Positions 1 through 9,378 of a stretch of DNA of 64,000 bases are shown piece by piece. Every line of letters begins with the position of its first letter. Positions within the stretch are counted from its first letter, which is position 1. The notes below the pieces were generated by a model. That model had not been told where the DNA came from. It saw nothing but the letters and a program-made list of their open reading frames with translations, and did no database searches. Position numbers and translations under genes: made by a program. Location of the stretch: NCBI GenBank assembly GCA_943371025.1, contig CALRTC020000032.1, positions 3,223 through 67,222 of the forward strand, read 5' to 3'. Source of the DNA: Niveispirillum sp943371025 (lineage in GTDB: Bacteria > Pseudomonadota > Alphaproteobacteria > Azospirillales > Azospirillaceae).

Positions 1-155
1 TCCGGTAAGGTCAAGCACCCCGCCTGGGCGACCCCTCTGTCAGGCGACCGGAAGCAGCGTCATTTCAGTGCTCCCGCCAGTCGTCATGGGCCAGAACCAG
101 CTGACCGCAGGTGCGGCCAGCCAGGTGTTGCCGATCCGGCCCGCCGCCGCTGCTG
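1..155. other. Non-coding edge of window, downstream of an XRE regulator gene
   Basis: I see no gene here. The stretch lies just 3' of the minus-strand XRE regulator. In many alphaproteobacteria metK follows this regulator, so this may be the leader of a gene lying outside the window (inference). A short hairpin can be drawn with arms CGCCTG (21-26) and CAGGCG (41-46). I could not match the sequence to a SAM-responsive riboswitch class with any confidence. Confidence 0.4.
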
Positions 156-605
156 TCAGGCGGCGTCGGAGGCGCCGGCGACAGCCTTGGTCAGCTCGAA
201 GATGCGCTTGCGCACGCTGGGGTCGGTGATGCGGTAATAGGCGCGCACCAGCTCCAGCGTCTCACGCTTGGCCATCGGGTCGGGCTCCCCTGCCTCCGGC
301 ACCGGGGTCGGCGCGGGGTTCGGCATGCCTTCGGGGTTCGGCATGTCATCGAAGAAGAAGGAGACGGGTACATCCAGCACGCGGGACAGGTCGAAAAGAC
401 GCGACGCGCCGATGCGGTTGGCCCCGCGCTCATATTTCTGGACCTGCTGGAAGGTCAGGCCGATCGCCTCGCCCAGCTTCTCCTGGCTCATCCCCAGCAG
501 GGTACGGCGCAGGCGGACACGCGTCCCGACATGGACGTCGATGGGATTCGGCTTCCCAAGCTTGGGACGGCCGCCACCACGACGGCCACGAGTTTCGGTT
601 TGCAT
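156..605 (-). CDS. XRE-family transcriptional regulator, PraR-like (paralogue 1)
   Basis: A cytoplasmic DNA-binding regulator of 149 residues. After a basic Arg/Gly-rich head, residues 30-85 form a classical Cro/CI helix-turn-helix containing LGMSQEKLGEAIGLTFQQVQ and KYERGANRIGASRL. A VPVSFFFDDM segment follows, then an acidic/Pro linker and a helical tail (ETLELVRAYYRI). This arrangement matches the rhizobial PraR/PhrR type. The chosen ATG at 605 has GGAGG eight bases upstream; an open frame continues to 665 without a better ribosome site. It lies downstream of lnt on the same strand. A close paralogue lies at 50513-50986. The target genes are not visible. Confidence 0.85.
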   Translation of the reverse strand: MQTETRGRRGGGRPKLGKPNPIDVHVGTRVRLRRTLLGMSQEKLGEAIGLTFQQVQKYERGANRIGASRLFDLSRVLDVPVSFFFDDMPNPEGMPNPAPTPVPEAGEPDPMAKRETLELVRAYYRITDPSVRKRIFELTKAVAGASDAA

Positions 606-762
606 GCGGACAACCTCCAGATTGGCGTTGACCCGATCCTGCTTCATACCTTTGCATGCAGTCAAGGCCCCGTTCCCTATTCTTCAGTAGTGGAAGCGGT
701 GCCCGTGCGTGATCAAAAGGATAATAACTGCTAACAGATGCTCGTGGCGGCGCCCATCATCT

Positions 763-2370
763 TCAGACGGTGTCGCGGCGGCGGCCCAGCACCAGCGTGA
801 TCAAAAACAGCGCAGCCCAGATCATGCCGACGACCTTGTCGCCAAAGTCGGCATACAATGGCACGAAACGTGCCCCCGTTGGTAGGGCAATATCGATGTT
901 TCCGCTACCGCCAAGTGGTAGGGCGCCCCTGACCCGCCCATATGCATCCACAACGCCCGAGATGCCGGTATTCGCCACGCGCACCAGCGGTACCCCTTCC
1001 TCCACTGCGCGCACGATGGTGATGGCGAAGTGCTGATGCGGTCCGGCCGTCTGCCCGTACCAGGCGTCGTTCGTCAGGTTCAGCAGCCACGAAGGCCGCT
1101 CCGCCGGGGCGCCGTTCGGCATCACGGCACCGGGGAAGATGACCTCGTAACAGATCAGCGGGCTTGCGGCCGGCGCGCCCGGCAGGGGCACGGCGCGCGG
1201 GGCCGGGCCGGGCGTGAAATCGGCGCCGGCGGCCACGGCCTTCATTCCCGCGGGCAACAGGCGGCGCAAGGGCAGATACTCCCCGAACGGCACCAGATGG
1301 AACTTGTCGAAGCTGGCCGCGACATGGCCGCCCTGGGTCAGTGCGAACAGGGAATTGTGATATTGCGGCTTGCCGTCGGCATCCCGCGACAGGCGGTTGG
1401 CCCCGGTGATCAGGGCCCCGCCAGGCGGGGCCACCTGCGTCAGCGCCTGCAGCAGCGGCATCTGGTCAGGGTCGCTGTCATCGGACGACAGCAGGTAGGG
1501 GACGGCTGTCTCCGGCCAGATGACATGCGTGACCTCTGACCAGCCGGGAGCCATGGACAGGTCCATGAGGCGGCGCAGGTTCTCCACCTTGGCCTCCTCC
1601 TTCCATTTCAGGGTCTGCGGGATGTTGGGCTGGACCAGACGCAGACGCACATCCGCCACGTCCTCCAACCCTTCGCCGGCCATGCGCCAGCCACCCCAGG
1701 CAGCCACCAGCGCCAAACCTGCCAAGCCGGCGATCGCCGGCCGAAAGGATTGTTTCGGATCAGAAATGGCTGCCGGCATGGCGGCGGCCAGCACTGTCAG
1801 CAGCGACAGGCCATAAATGCCGGTGACCGACGCCATCTGCAGTACCGGCAGCACCGGTACCCAGGCATAGCCGATCAGGTTCCAGGGAAAACCTGTCAAT
1901 ACATGGCCGCGCGCATATTCCACCGCTGTCCAGACCAGGGCCAGAGAGGCCGCCTCCGCCCAGCCCGTCAGGCCGAAGCGTCGGCGCAGCCAGCCATGGG
2001 CCAGGGTGCCGGCGCCCAGGAACAGACCCAGAAGCGCCGGCAGGCCCAGCAAGGCGAAGGGCAGCATGAACCAGAACCGGCCGATATCGGTGAACAGGGC
2101 CGCACTGATCCAGTAAAGCCCGGTTACATGATGGCCGATTGCGAAGGCGAAACCGATGGCAAAATCATTCCGCTTCCGGTCTGATCCGCGCAGCAGCCAG
2201 ATCAGGGCCGGAAAGGTCAGCCAGAGCAGGGGCAGGGCATGGGCCGGCGGCAGGGCCAGAGTGGCGATGGCGCCGACCAGGGCGGCGATACCCAGGCGCT
2301 TCCAGCCGCGGGCCTGGACAAACCGCCTGTCCAGGCTGGACAGGCGGGGAAAGGACGGCGGGTTGTTCAT
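763..2370 (-). CDS. lnt: Apolipoprotein N-acyltransferase
   Basis: Transfers the third acyl chain from phospholipid to the N-terminal cysteine of apolipoproteins in the inner membrane. The 535-residue protein is of normal length for the family. Residues 25-235 contain the hydrophobic membrane segments and the rest is a nitrilase-fold domain. The catalytic triad is readable: Glu287 in IWPETAVPY, Lys356 in DKFHLVPFGEY and Cys407 in ICYEVIFPG. A final membrane helix closes the C terminus. It follows corC with a gap of about 75 bases on the same strand, as in the widespread ybeY-corC-lnt order. Confidence 0.97.
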   Translation of the reverse strand: MNNPPSFPRLSSLDRRFVQARGWKRLGIAALVGAIATLALPPAHALPLLWLTFPALIWLLRGSDRKRNDFAIGFAFAIGHHVTGLYWISAALFTDIGRFWFMLPFALLGLPALLGLFLGAGTLAHGWLRRRFGLTGWAEAASLALVWTAVEYARGHVLTGFPWNLIGYAWVPVLPVLQMASVTGIYGLSLLTVLAAAMPAAISDPKQSFRPAIAGLAGLALVAAWGGWRMAGEGLEDVADVRLRLVQPNIPQTLKWKEEAKVENLRRLMDLSMAPGWSEVTHVIWPETAVPYLLSSDDSDPDQMPLLQALTQVAPPGGALITGANRLSRDADGKPQYHNSLFALTQGGHVAASFDKFHLVPFGEYLPLRRLLPAGMKAVAAGADFTPGPAPRAVPLPGAPAASPLICYEVIFPGAVMPNGAPAERPSWLLNLTNDAWYGQTAGPHQHFAITIVRAVEEGVPLVRVANTGISGVVDAYGRVRGALPLGGSGNIDIALPTGARFVPLYADFGDKVVGMIWAALFLITLVLGRRRDTV

Positions 2371-2445
2371 GGTCGGGAACGCCCTGGCGGTTGTCGGTGG
2401 ATGGCGGCCATCCTCCGCATCGGTTGCCGTCAGGGCAAGGGCCTG

Positions 2446-3381
2446 TCAGCCCACAGCCCGTCGCGGCGCGTCGGCACCCTCGCTGCTGTTCATGGCAAGA
2501 TTGCGGACGCGCAGCATCTTGATGCGTCGCGGATCGGCGTCCAGGATTTCGAACTCCAGCCCGCTGGGATGTTTCAGCACCTCGCCAGGGGACGGCACGC
2601 GGCCGGCCATGGAGAAGACCAGCCCGCCCAGCGTATCGACATCCTCCAACTCCTCCGGGGCGAAATAGCGGCCCAACTGAGCCTCGAAATCCTCCACCGG
2701 GATGCGGGCATCGACGTCCAGCGACCCATCAGCCCGTGGGGCCAGCGCGCTTTCCTTGGCGTCGTCATGTTCGTCTTCGATCTCGCCGACGATCTCTTCG
2801 ACCAGATCCTCGATGCTGACCAGCCCGTCGATACCACCGAATTCATCCACCACCAGGGCCAGATGCTGGCGCTGCTGCCGCATCTTCAGCAGCAGGTCCA
2901 GCACGGGCATGCTGGGCGCCACGATCATGACCTCCCGCGTGATGCTTTCCAGGTCGTAAGGGCGGCTGCCGGCGACGCAGGTCAGCACGTCCTTGATATG
3001 GACCATGCCGATCACGTCATCCAGCTCTTCCCGGTAGACGGGCATGCGGCTGTGCGCCTCGTTGGAGAAGCGCATGATCAGGTCGGTCAGGGATATGTCC
3101 AGCGGCACGCCGACAATGTCGGCCCGCGGCACCATGGCATCGACCACGGTGCGGTGGCGCAGTTTCAGGATATTGGCGAGCAATGCCCGCTCCCCCTCCG
3201 CCATGGAGGGTTCGGTGGACCCTGTTTCCTCGATCAGTTCCTCGATGGTGTCGCGCAGCGTATCGCCGCCGCGCACCCCGAGGATCGACCGCAACCAGCC
3301 GCGCAGCTGCTGGGTGAGGGTTCCGTGTTCTTCGGCCCCGTCTTCGCGGGGCGATCGACTGTCGCTGAGGTCGGCCATCAT
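2446..3381 (-). CDS. corC: CorC/HlyC-type CBS-domain protein
   Basis: A 311-residue cytoplasmic protein with a CBS-domain pair (about residues 75-200, including MVPRADIVGVPLD and FGGIDGLVSIEDLVEEIVGE), then a C-terminal CorC_HlyC domain. The DUF21 membrane part of larger family members is absent, so it is the soluble form linked to magnesium/cobalt efflux and envelope maintenance. It lies between ybeY (10-base gap) and lnt, which supports co-transcription. The substrate or partner is inferred from the family only. Confidence 0.9.
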   Translation of the reverse strand: MMADLSDSRSPREDGAEEHGTLTQQLRGWLRSILGVRGGDTLRDTIEELIEETGSTEPSMAEGERALLANILKLRHRTVVDAMVPRADIVGVPLDISLTDLIMRFSNEAHSRMPVYREELDDVIGMVHIKDVLTCVAGSRPYDLESITREVMIVAPSMPVLDLLLKMRQQRQHLALVVDEFGGIDGLVSIEDLVEEIVGEIEDEHDDAKESALAPRADGSLDVDARIPVEDFEAQLGRYFAPEELEDVDTLGGLVFSMAGRVPSPGEVLKHPSGLEFEILDADPRRIKMLRVRNLAMNSSEGADAPRRAVG

Positions 3382-3391
3382 CTTTCAGGGG

Positions 3392-4081
3392 TTATGGGGA
3401 AGGGTCCGGGGCTTCATCCCCGGGATCATCAGCGGCGGAGCCGCCATGATCATCAGGCGCACGATGTCCTTCCGGGCGCCCGGCATAAGGGTCGGCGATG
3501 CCGAGCCCTGACAGGATCTGGGTTTCCAGCCGTTCCATCTGTTCGGCCTCGGAATCCTCGATATGGTCGTAACCCAGAAGGTGCAGGACACCATGGGTCA
3601 CAAGGTGGGTGAGGTGGTCCGTGAAAGGCTTGCCTTGTTCGCTTGCCTCGCGTTCCACCGTCTCGAACGCAAGAATCACATCGCCCAATAATACAGGAAC
3701 GGCGGGCTCTGGCGACAGGAATTCCACATTGTCGTCATCATCATCGTGAATAGCGATTTCCTCGACGTCGAACTCTTCATCCGCGCCATCTTCCTCACCT
3801 TCGTCGCCATCGCTTTCACCATCGGCGTACAGCGCGAAGGACAGGACGTTGGTGGGCTTATCCTTGGCCCGATAGTCGCGGTTCAGTTCCTGGACTGTGG
3901 CATCGTCGGCCAGGACCAGTGACATTTCCACCGGGCCGCCGGGCAGCCAATCCGGGTCCTGCGCGTCGGCCGCGATCAGGGCGGCGCGGGCTGCGCGTTC
4001 GCACAGGGACTCCACGTCCGGCACAGCGCCGTCCCAGCGGTCATCCTCGATGCTGATGGTGATGTCGACCTGATGGGGCAT
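3392..4081 (-). CDS. ybeY: Endoribonuclease YbeY with acidic insertion
   Basis: A metal-dependent endoribonuclease for 16S rRNA 3' maturation and ribosome quality control. The zinc signature H-x3-H-x5-H is intact in HGVLHLLGYDH (His163, His167, His173). At 229 residues the protein is clearly longer than the usual 150-170. Two parts explain this: a strongly acidic insertion at about residues 86-125, with runs such as DGDEGEEDG and HDDDDDN, and a C-terminal Asp/Pro/Gly-rich tail after residue 200. The gene starts three bases after the phoH stop and is part of the miaB-phoH-ybeY-corC-lnt block. Confidence 0.95.
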   Translation of the reverse strand: MPHQVDITISIEDDRWDGAVPDVESLCERAARAALIAADAQDPDWLPGGPVEMSLVLADDATVQELNRDYRAKDKPTNVLSFALYADGESDGDEGEEDGADEEFDVEEIAIHDDDDDNVEFLSPEPAVPVLLGDVILAFETVEREASEQGKPFTDHLTHLVTHGVLHLLGYDHIEDSEAEQMERLETQILSGLGIADPYAGRPEGHRAPDDHGGSAADDPGDEAPDPSP

Positions 4082-4084
4082 GGG

Positions 4085-5071
4085 TCAGATATCCTGTCCG
4101 GCGCTGTTGGCACGGGCCGCCGCGTCATAGGCGCGGACGATGCGCCCGACCAGCGGATGGCGGACCACGTCCTTGTCGGTGAATTCCACGAAGGACACGC
4201 CATCCACCCCGCGCAGGATGGTCAGCGCCTCCCGCAGGCCGGATTTCTGTCCGGATGGCAGGTCGATCTGGGTGACGTCGCCCGTCACCACCATGCGGCT
4301 GCCCTCGCCCAGTCGGGTCAGGAACATCTTCATCTGCATGGGCGTGGTGTTCTGCGCCTCGTCCAGGATGACGAACGCATGCGCCAAGGTGCGGCCGCGC
4401 ATGAAGGCCAGCGGCGCCACTTCGATGACGCCCGTCTCCAGCCGCTTGGTCACCTGATCACCCGGCAACATGTCATGCAGCGCATCGTAGAGGGGACGCA
4501 GGTAAGGATCGACCTTTTCCTTCATGTCGCCCGGCAGGAAGCCCAGCCGTTCCCCCGCTTCGACCGCGGGGCGCGACAGGATGATGCGTTCGATCGACCC
4601 CTGCATCAGCAGGCTGACGGCCTGGGCCACGGCCAGATAGGTCTTGCCCGTGCCGGCGGGGCCCAGGCCGAAGACCAGTTCATTTTCCGCCAGCGCTTCC
4701 AGATAGCGGGCCTGGGTGGCGCTGCGTGGGGTGATGGTGCGGCGCTTGGTCTTCAGGCCGGCGCGCGGGTCCGACAATTGCGCCAGGGCATTGCCGCTGG
4801 CCTGTACATCGGTACTGATGGCCATGCGGGCGGCGGCGTCCACCTCCCCCGTGCCGACGGCCATGCCCGCCTTCACTCGGTCCCACAGGGCCAGCACGGC
4901 GGCGCGTGCGGCCTGGGCCGACTGGTCCCCGCCCGTGATGGACAGGACATTGCCGCGCGACACCAGCCGCACCCCCATCTGGTGTTCCAGGCGGGTCAGG
5001 AACTGACCATGTTCGCCGAACAGAAGGGGCAGAAGGCGATTATCGTCGAACGACAGTTCCAGATTGGTCAA
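4085..5071 (-). CDS. PhoH family ATPase
   Basis: A 328-residue cytoplasmic P-loop ATPase of the PhoH/YbeZ family, presumably acting with YbeY in RNA metabolism. An N-terminal KH-like segment (about residues 1-65) precedes the ATPase core, with Walker A GPAGTGKTYLA and Walker B VILDEAQNTTP. The start codon overlaps the stop of miaB by four bases (ATGA), and ybeY follows three bases after its stop. This is strong evidence for translational coupling. The length is typical for the family. Confidence 0.95.
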   Translation of the reverse strand: MTNLELSFDDNRLLPLLFGEHGQFLTRLEHQMGVRLVSRGNVLSITGGDQSAQAARAAVLALWDRVKAGMAVGTGEVDAAARMAISTDVQASGNALAQLSDPRAGLKTKRRTITPRSATQARYLEALAENELVFGLGPAGTGKTYLAVAQAVSLLMQGSIERIILSRPAVEAGERLGFLPGDMKEKVDPYLRPLYDALHDMLPGDQVTKRLETGVIEVAPLAFMRGRTLAHAFVILDEAQNTTPMQMKMFLTRLGEGSRMVVTGDVTQIDLPSGQKSGLREALTILRGVDGVSFVEFTDKDVVRHPLVGRIVRAYDAAARANSAGQDI

Positions 5072-6513
5072 GCGTGTGCCTCCACCGCCGGTGCCGCGGC
5101 GGTCTGGGTGGTGGTCTCATGGGTGACGATGCGGCCCGACAGGCTGTTGGCAAAGGCCCCCTCGATGGCGACCTCCACCATCTGCCCCATCAGGCGGGTC
5201 GGCGCCTCCACATGGACGGACTGCATATAGGGGCTGCGGCCCAGCAACTGCCCCTCGAACTTGCCGACCCGGTCGAACAGCACGGTCAGGGTGCGGCCGA
5301 CCAGGGTCTGGTTGAAGGCCACCTGCTGGGCGTTCAGCAATTGCTGCACCGCCTGTAACCGGTCATCCTTCACCTTCTCCTCCACCTGCCGCCCTTCCAG
5401 GGACGCAGCGGGGGTGCCGGGGCGGGCTGAATATTTGAAGCTGTAGGCCTGAGCGAAGCCGATATCGGAGATCAGGCGCAGCGTGTCGGCGAAATCCTGG
5501 TCCGTCTCACCGGGGAAGCCGGTGATGAAATCCGACGACAGGGCCAGATCGGGCTGTGCTGTGCGCAGCCGGTCAATCAGGCGCCGATAATCATCGCCCG
5601 TGTGCTTGCGGTTCATGGCGGCCAGGATGCGGTCGCTGCCCGACTGCACCGGCAGATGCAGGAAGGGCATCAGTTGCGGCACCTCGCCATGGGCGGCGAT
5701 CAGGTCGTCATCCATATCGCGCGGGTGGCTGGTGGTATAGCGGATGCGCGCCAGCCCCTCGACCTCCGCCAGCGCCCGGATCAGGCGGCCCAGGCCCCAG
5801 ACCTTGCCGTCCGGCCCCTCCCCATGAAAGGCGTTCACATTCTGGCCCAAGAGCGTGATTTCCTTCACGCCATGGCCGACCAGCCGCCGGGCCTCGGCCA
5901 GCACCTGCGCCACAGGGCGGCTATATTCCGATCCGCGCGTATAGGGCACGACGCAGAAGGTGCAGAACTTGTCGCAACCTTCCTGCACCGACAGGAACGC
6001 GGCCGGGCCCTGCGGCTTGGCGCTTTCCTCGGGCAGCAGGTCGAACTTGCTCTCCACCGGGAAGTCGGTATTGACCACGCCGCCGGCCCCGCGCACGGCG
6101 CGCGTCACCATCTCCGGCAACTGGTGATAGGTCTGCGGCCCGAACACCATGTCGACATGCGGCGCGCGCATCATGATCTCGGCACCTTCGGCCTGGGCCA
6201 CGCACCCGGCCACGGCCACGACCATGCGCCCGCCCTCGGCCGCCTTGTCATTCTGCAACAGGCGGATGCGGCCCAGTTCGGAATAGACCTTTTCCGATGC
6301 CTTTTCGCGGATATGACAGGTGTTCAGGATCACCATGTCGGCGCCATCGGGCGTATCCGTCGGCTCATAACCCAGCGGCCCCAGGACATCGGCCATGCGG
6401 TCGCTGTCATAGACATTCATCTGGCAGCCATAGGTCTTGATGAACAGCTTCTTCTTCAACGCCGTCACCCCGGTACCGGGGCCTTTCCGCATGACAAAGG
6501 GCACGGAGGGCAC
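5068..6513 (-). CDS. miaB: tRNA-2-methylthio-N6-dimethylallyladenosine synthase MiaB
   Basis: A radical-SAM methylthiotransferase acting on i6A37 of tRNAs. The N-terminal domain has the auxiliary-cluster cysteines 30 (TYGCQMN), 66 (NTCHIRE) and 104 (VAGCVAQ). The radical-SAM motif is CDKFCTFC (Cys180, 184, 187). A TRAM domain closes the C terminus. About 481 residues, of normal size. The start is uncertain: GTG at 6513 opens the longest frame, and ATG at 6492 gives a head seven residues shorter. It is the first gene of the leftward block ending at lnt or the XRE gene. Confidence 0.95.
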   Translation of the reverse strand: MPSVPFVMRKGPGTGVTALKKKLFIKTYGCQMNVYDSDRMADVLGPLGYEPTDTPDGADMVILNTCHIREKASEKVYSELGRIRLLQNDKAAEGGRMVVAVAGCVAQAEGAEIMMRAPHVDMVFGPQTYHQLPEMVTRAVRGAGGVVNTDFPVESKFDLLPEESAKPQGPAAFLSVQEGCDKFCTFCVVPYTRGSEYSRPVAQVLAEARRLVGHGVKEITLLGQNVNAFHGEGPDGKVWGLGRLIRALAEVEGLARIRYTTSHPRDMDDDLIAAHGEVPQLMPFLHLPVQSGSDRILAAMNRKHTGDDYRRLIDRLRTAQPDLALSSDFITGFPGETDQDFADTLRLISDIGFAQAYSFKYSARPGTPAASLEGRQVEEKVKDDRLQAVQQLLNAQQVAFNQTLVGRTLTVLFDRVGKFEGQLLGRSPYMQSVHVEAPTRLMGQMVEVAIEGAFANSLSGRIVTHETTTQTAAAPAVEAHA

Positions 6514-6656
6514 GACCTTCCGTTTAACCGGGCAAAGATAGGGATGTGCGGGCCAGAGTCAACGCCGGAGGATGCCGGGGCGGGGCGTCGTGCGCGCATA
6601 TGGTCAGATGGCCGTGCTTTAATCGGCTGTCGGGATTGTTGTATGTTGGCGGGCAA

Positions 6657-9266
6657 ATGATCCCCACCGACAACTGGATCCTTTATTCGAAGCTGCGACC
6701 GCCCCGGATTCCCGAGGATACGGTGGAGCGGCCGCGCCTGTCGTCCCTGCCATCCGGCGCCGGGGCGGCCAGGGCCGTGCTCGTCAGCGCGCCCGCAGGT
6801 TTCGGCAAAAGCACGCTGCTGACCCAGATCCATGCGCGCTGTGATGCCGCCGGTGTGATGGCGGCCTGGGTGCAGCTTGATGAACATGACCGGCATCCCC
6901 GGCGGTTGGCCGCGGCCCTGTTGATGGCCCTGCGCGAGGCGGGAGCGGACTTCGTGGCTGCGAATGCCTATGACAGCGACCCCACGGCCGATGCCGATGA
7001 TCTGCTGCGCCACCTGATCGCCGGCATCACGGAAATGCGTCGGCCGGTGGCCCTTTTCCTGGACGATATCCATCGCTGCCAGTCCGGCGGCAGCGGCCGG
7101 CTTTTGCAGACATTGCTGGATCGGCAGCCGGAGAATCTGTCGCTGTTCCTGTCCAGCCGCGTACGGCCCAATCTGCGGCTGGCCCAGCACCACGCCACGG
7201 GCCGGCTGGTCAACCTGGATCATCATGCCCTGCGCTTTTCGGCGCAGGAGGCGGAAGGACTGTTCGGCCACGTCCTGAACGGTTCCGACCTTGTGCTGCT
7301 GGTCAAGCGGACGGAGGGATGGGCCGTCTCCCTGCGTCTGGCCCGGCTGTGGATCGCCAGGGCCGGCGGTGAAGGCGGTATCACGCGATTCACCGGCCAC
7401 AGCAGCAACATGGCTGAATATTTCGCGGAGGAGATCCTGCAGGAACTGCCGCCCGAGCGGCAGGAATTCCTGATGCGGACCAGCATCCTGGACCGGATCG
7501 GGGCCGATCTGGCCGCAGAGGTGACGGGGATGGCCGATGCGGGCGCCATTCTGGATGAGCTGGACCGCCACGACCTGCTGCTGGTGCCGGTCGACGAGGA
7601 TCGAACCTGGTACAGGTATCATAACGTCCTGTCCGACTTTCTGCGCGACCGCCTGCGGCGGCTGCGCGGCGCGACCATGGTGAAGGCCCTGCACCGGCAG
7701 GCTGCCAACTGGTTCGCCGGGGCGGGCATGATGGCCGACGCCATTCACCATGCCCGCGCGGCCGGGGATGAGGAACTGGCCCTCAATCTGGTGGAACGGG
7801 CCGGGGGCTGGCGGCTGGCCATGCGGGCCGGCATGCCGGGTCTGCGCAGCCTGGAAGGGCTGGGGGCCGATCGGCTGGCAGAGTTTCCCCGCGTGCGCCT
7901 GGGCCAGATCTATCTGCTGGCCCAGGATGGGCATGTGGCCGACGCACGAACCGCGTTCGAGGTACTGGGCCGGGCGACGGGCGGCTTTCGGGCAGGGCGG
8001 GATGCCAGCGTGCTTTATGCCGAAAGCCGCGCCATCGAAAGTGTCCTGCGCATATATGAGGATCGGCAGGTTTCGCTGACCGACGTCATGCTGCTGGAGG
8101 AGATGGTGCAGCGGGAGCGGCTGGGCGAGCATGACGCACAGCTGCTGGTGACCCTGACCAATCTGCGCATCATCGCCCTGTTCGACGCCGGCGACTATGC
8201 CGCCGTGGTGCGGGAGGGGGAGCCGGCCATCCTGACCCAGCGTCAGCGTGGGGCACCCTATGCGGAGATTTACCTCTACGCCTACGTGGGCTTGGCCTAC
8301 CTGTTCACGGGCGCGCTGCGCCAGGCCCGGACGGCGTTCCAGACCATGGAGGATCGGGCTGGCGCCATTTACGGCGCCGACAGCAATCAGGCGACGACAT
8401 CCCGCCTGCTGCTGGCGGCTGCCCTGTATAACGAAGGGGAAAGCAGCCGCGCCGAAGCCCTGTGCCTGCCGGCCCTGGCGGGGGCGGAGCGTCTGGACGC
8501 CTGGTTCGAGGTCTATGCCGCCGGTTATGTGACGGCGGCGGCGCTGGCGGCCGACGCCGGCAATATGGCGGCGGCGCTGGAGGTGTTGAGCCAGGGCATG
8601 GTGACGGCCAGCCGGCGCGGCCTTGGTCGGCTGGAGGTCCTTCTGTCCATCGCCCGTATCGGGCTGCTGACGCGATCCGGCGATCTGAAGGCCGCGCGGG
8701 CCGCGCATGAGGCTCTGTGCCCCAGCCTGGTGTTCGAAGGGGCACCCCTGCGCCTGACGGCCCCGCGCCTGTTCGCCCACGCGCGCCTGCTGCTGGCAGA
8801 GGGACAGGTCGCCGCCGCGCTGGCCGAAACCGATATCCTGTTGCCGCTGCTGCACCATGCCGGGCTGCGGCTGTGGGAGGTGGAGGCATTGCTGCTGCGG
8901 GCCGGGATCCTGGACCAGTTGGACCGTGCCGACGACGCGTTGTTGGAACGTCAGGCCGCCGACACCGCCGCCGACGGTCAGCCCGTGCGCGGCATTTCCC
9001 GTCCCACCATGGATGGCAGCGCAGGCCGCCCGTTGCCCGACAGCATCCCCGGCGGCTTGTCCGCCCGGGAATGGGAAGTGGTCCTTCAGCTTTCCGGCGG
9101 CTTTTCCAACAAGGAGATCGCCCGTCACCTGGGGATCACCGAGGGGACGGTGAAGAATCACCGCAAGAACATCTACCGCAAGCTTGGCACCAGCAGCCGG
9201 TCGCGCATCGTGGCTCTGGCGCAGGGTGCGGCCGGAGACAGGACCCGCCCGCCCGCCCGGGGATAG
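6657..9266 (+). CDS. LuxR-family ATP-dependent regulator (MalT/LAL type)
   Basis: A large 869-residue transcriptional activator of the LAL/MalT class. The N-terminal P-loop is APAGFGKSTLL at about residues 44-54, with a Walker B-like FLDDIHRC further on. TPR-like helical repeats fill the middle. A C-terminal LuxR helix-turn-helix contains LSAREWEVVLQL, FSNKEIARHLGITEGTVKNH and the final IYRKLG. The ATG at 6657 fits the family start (IPTDNWILYSKLRPP) better than the longer frame from 6546. MalT uses an inducing sugar and AlkS responds to alkanes; here the inducer is unknown. The gene directly precedes, on the same strand, a Rieske oxygenase/TonB receptor cluster, which is its likely target (inference). 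Confidence 0.9.
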   Translation: MIPTDNWILYSKLRPPRIPEDTVERPRLSSLPSGAGAARAVLVSAPAGFGKSTLLTQIHARCDAAGVMAAWVQLDEHDRHPRRLAAALLMALREAGADFVAANAYDSDPTADADDLLRHLIAGITEMRRPVALFLDDIHRCQSGGSGRLLQTLLDRQPENLSLFLSSRVRPNLRLAQHHATGRLVNLDHHALRFSAQEAEGLFGHVLNGSDLVLLVKRTEGWAVSLRLARLWIARAGGEGGITRFTGHSSNMAEYFAEEILQELPPERQEFLMRTSILDRIGADLAAEVTGMADAGAILDELDRHDLLLVPVDEDRTWYRYHNVLSDFLRDRLRRLRGATMVKALHRQAANWFAGAGMMADAIHHARAAGDEELALNLVERAGGWRLAMRAGMPGLRSLEGLGADRLAEFPRVRLGQIYLLAQDGHVADARTAFEVLGRATGGFRAGRDASVLYAESRAIESVLRIYEDRQVSLTDVMLLEEMVQRERLGEHDAQLLVTLTNLRIIALFDAGDYAAVVREGEPAILTQRQRGAPYAEIYLYAYVGLAYLFTGALRQARTAFQTMEDRAGAIYGADSNQATTSRLLLAAALYNEGESSRAEALCLPALAGAERLDAWFEVYAAGYVTAAALAADAGNMAAALEVLSQGMVTASRRGLGRLEVLLSIARIGLLTRSGDLKAARAAHEALCPSLVFEGAPLRLTAPRLFAHARLLLAEGQVAAALAETDILLPLLHHAGLRLWEVEALLLRAGILDQLDRADDALLERQAADTAADGQPVRGISRPTMDGSAGRPLPDSIPGGLSAREWEVVLQLSGGFSNKEIARHLGITEGTVKNHRKNIYRKLGTSSRSRIVALAQGAAGDRTRPPARG

Positions 9267-9299
9267 GGGATATCCCCCCGCTGGCCCCATCCTATCCCC
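9259..9299. promoter_or_regulatory. Putative MalT-box-like operator: nested inverted repeats
   Basis: GGGGATAGG at 9259-9267 is repeated in perfect inverted orientation as CCTATCCCC at 9291-9299. A 12-bp perfect palindrome GGGGATATCCCC (9266-9277) lies between them. The motif GGGGATA resembles the known MalT box (GGGGA-T/G-GAGG). The repeats begin within the stop codon region of the LAL regulator gene and end 79 bases before the oxygenase start. No T-run follows, so a terminator is less likely. Function as the regulator's binding site is inferred. Confidence 0.5.
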
Positions 9300-9378
9300 G
9301 CAGGGGACATGGTCGCCGCCTCAGCTCCAGCCTTACTCTGCCCGGCGAAGCATGTTGCTGGGCAATGATGAGGCGGCT

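Noticed and set aside
1..155. SAM-responsive riboswitch ahead of a presumed metK
   Set aside because: The conserved cores of the SAM classes I remember could not be placed, and metK itself is outside the window.
6465..9290. A 941-codon open frame on the minus strand, opposite the LAL regulator
   Set aside because: G+C-rich DNA keeps antisense frames open. The protein is Gln/Gly/His-rich without domains, while the plus strand encodes a clear LAL regulator.
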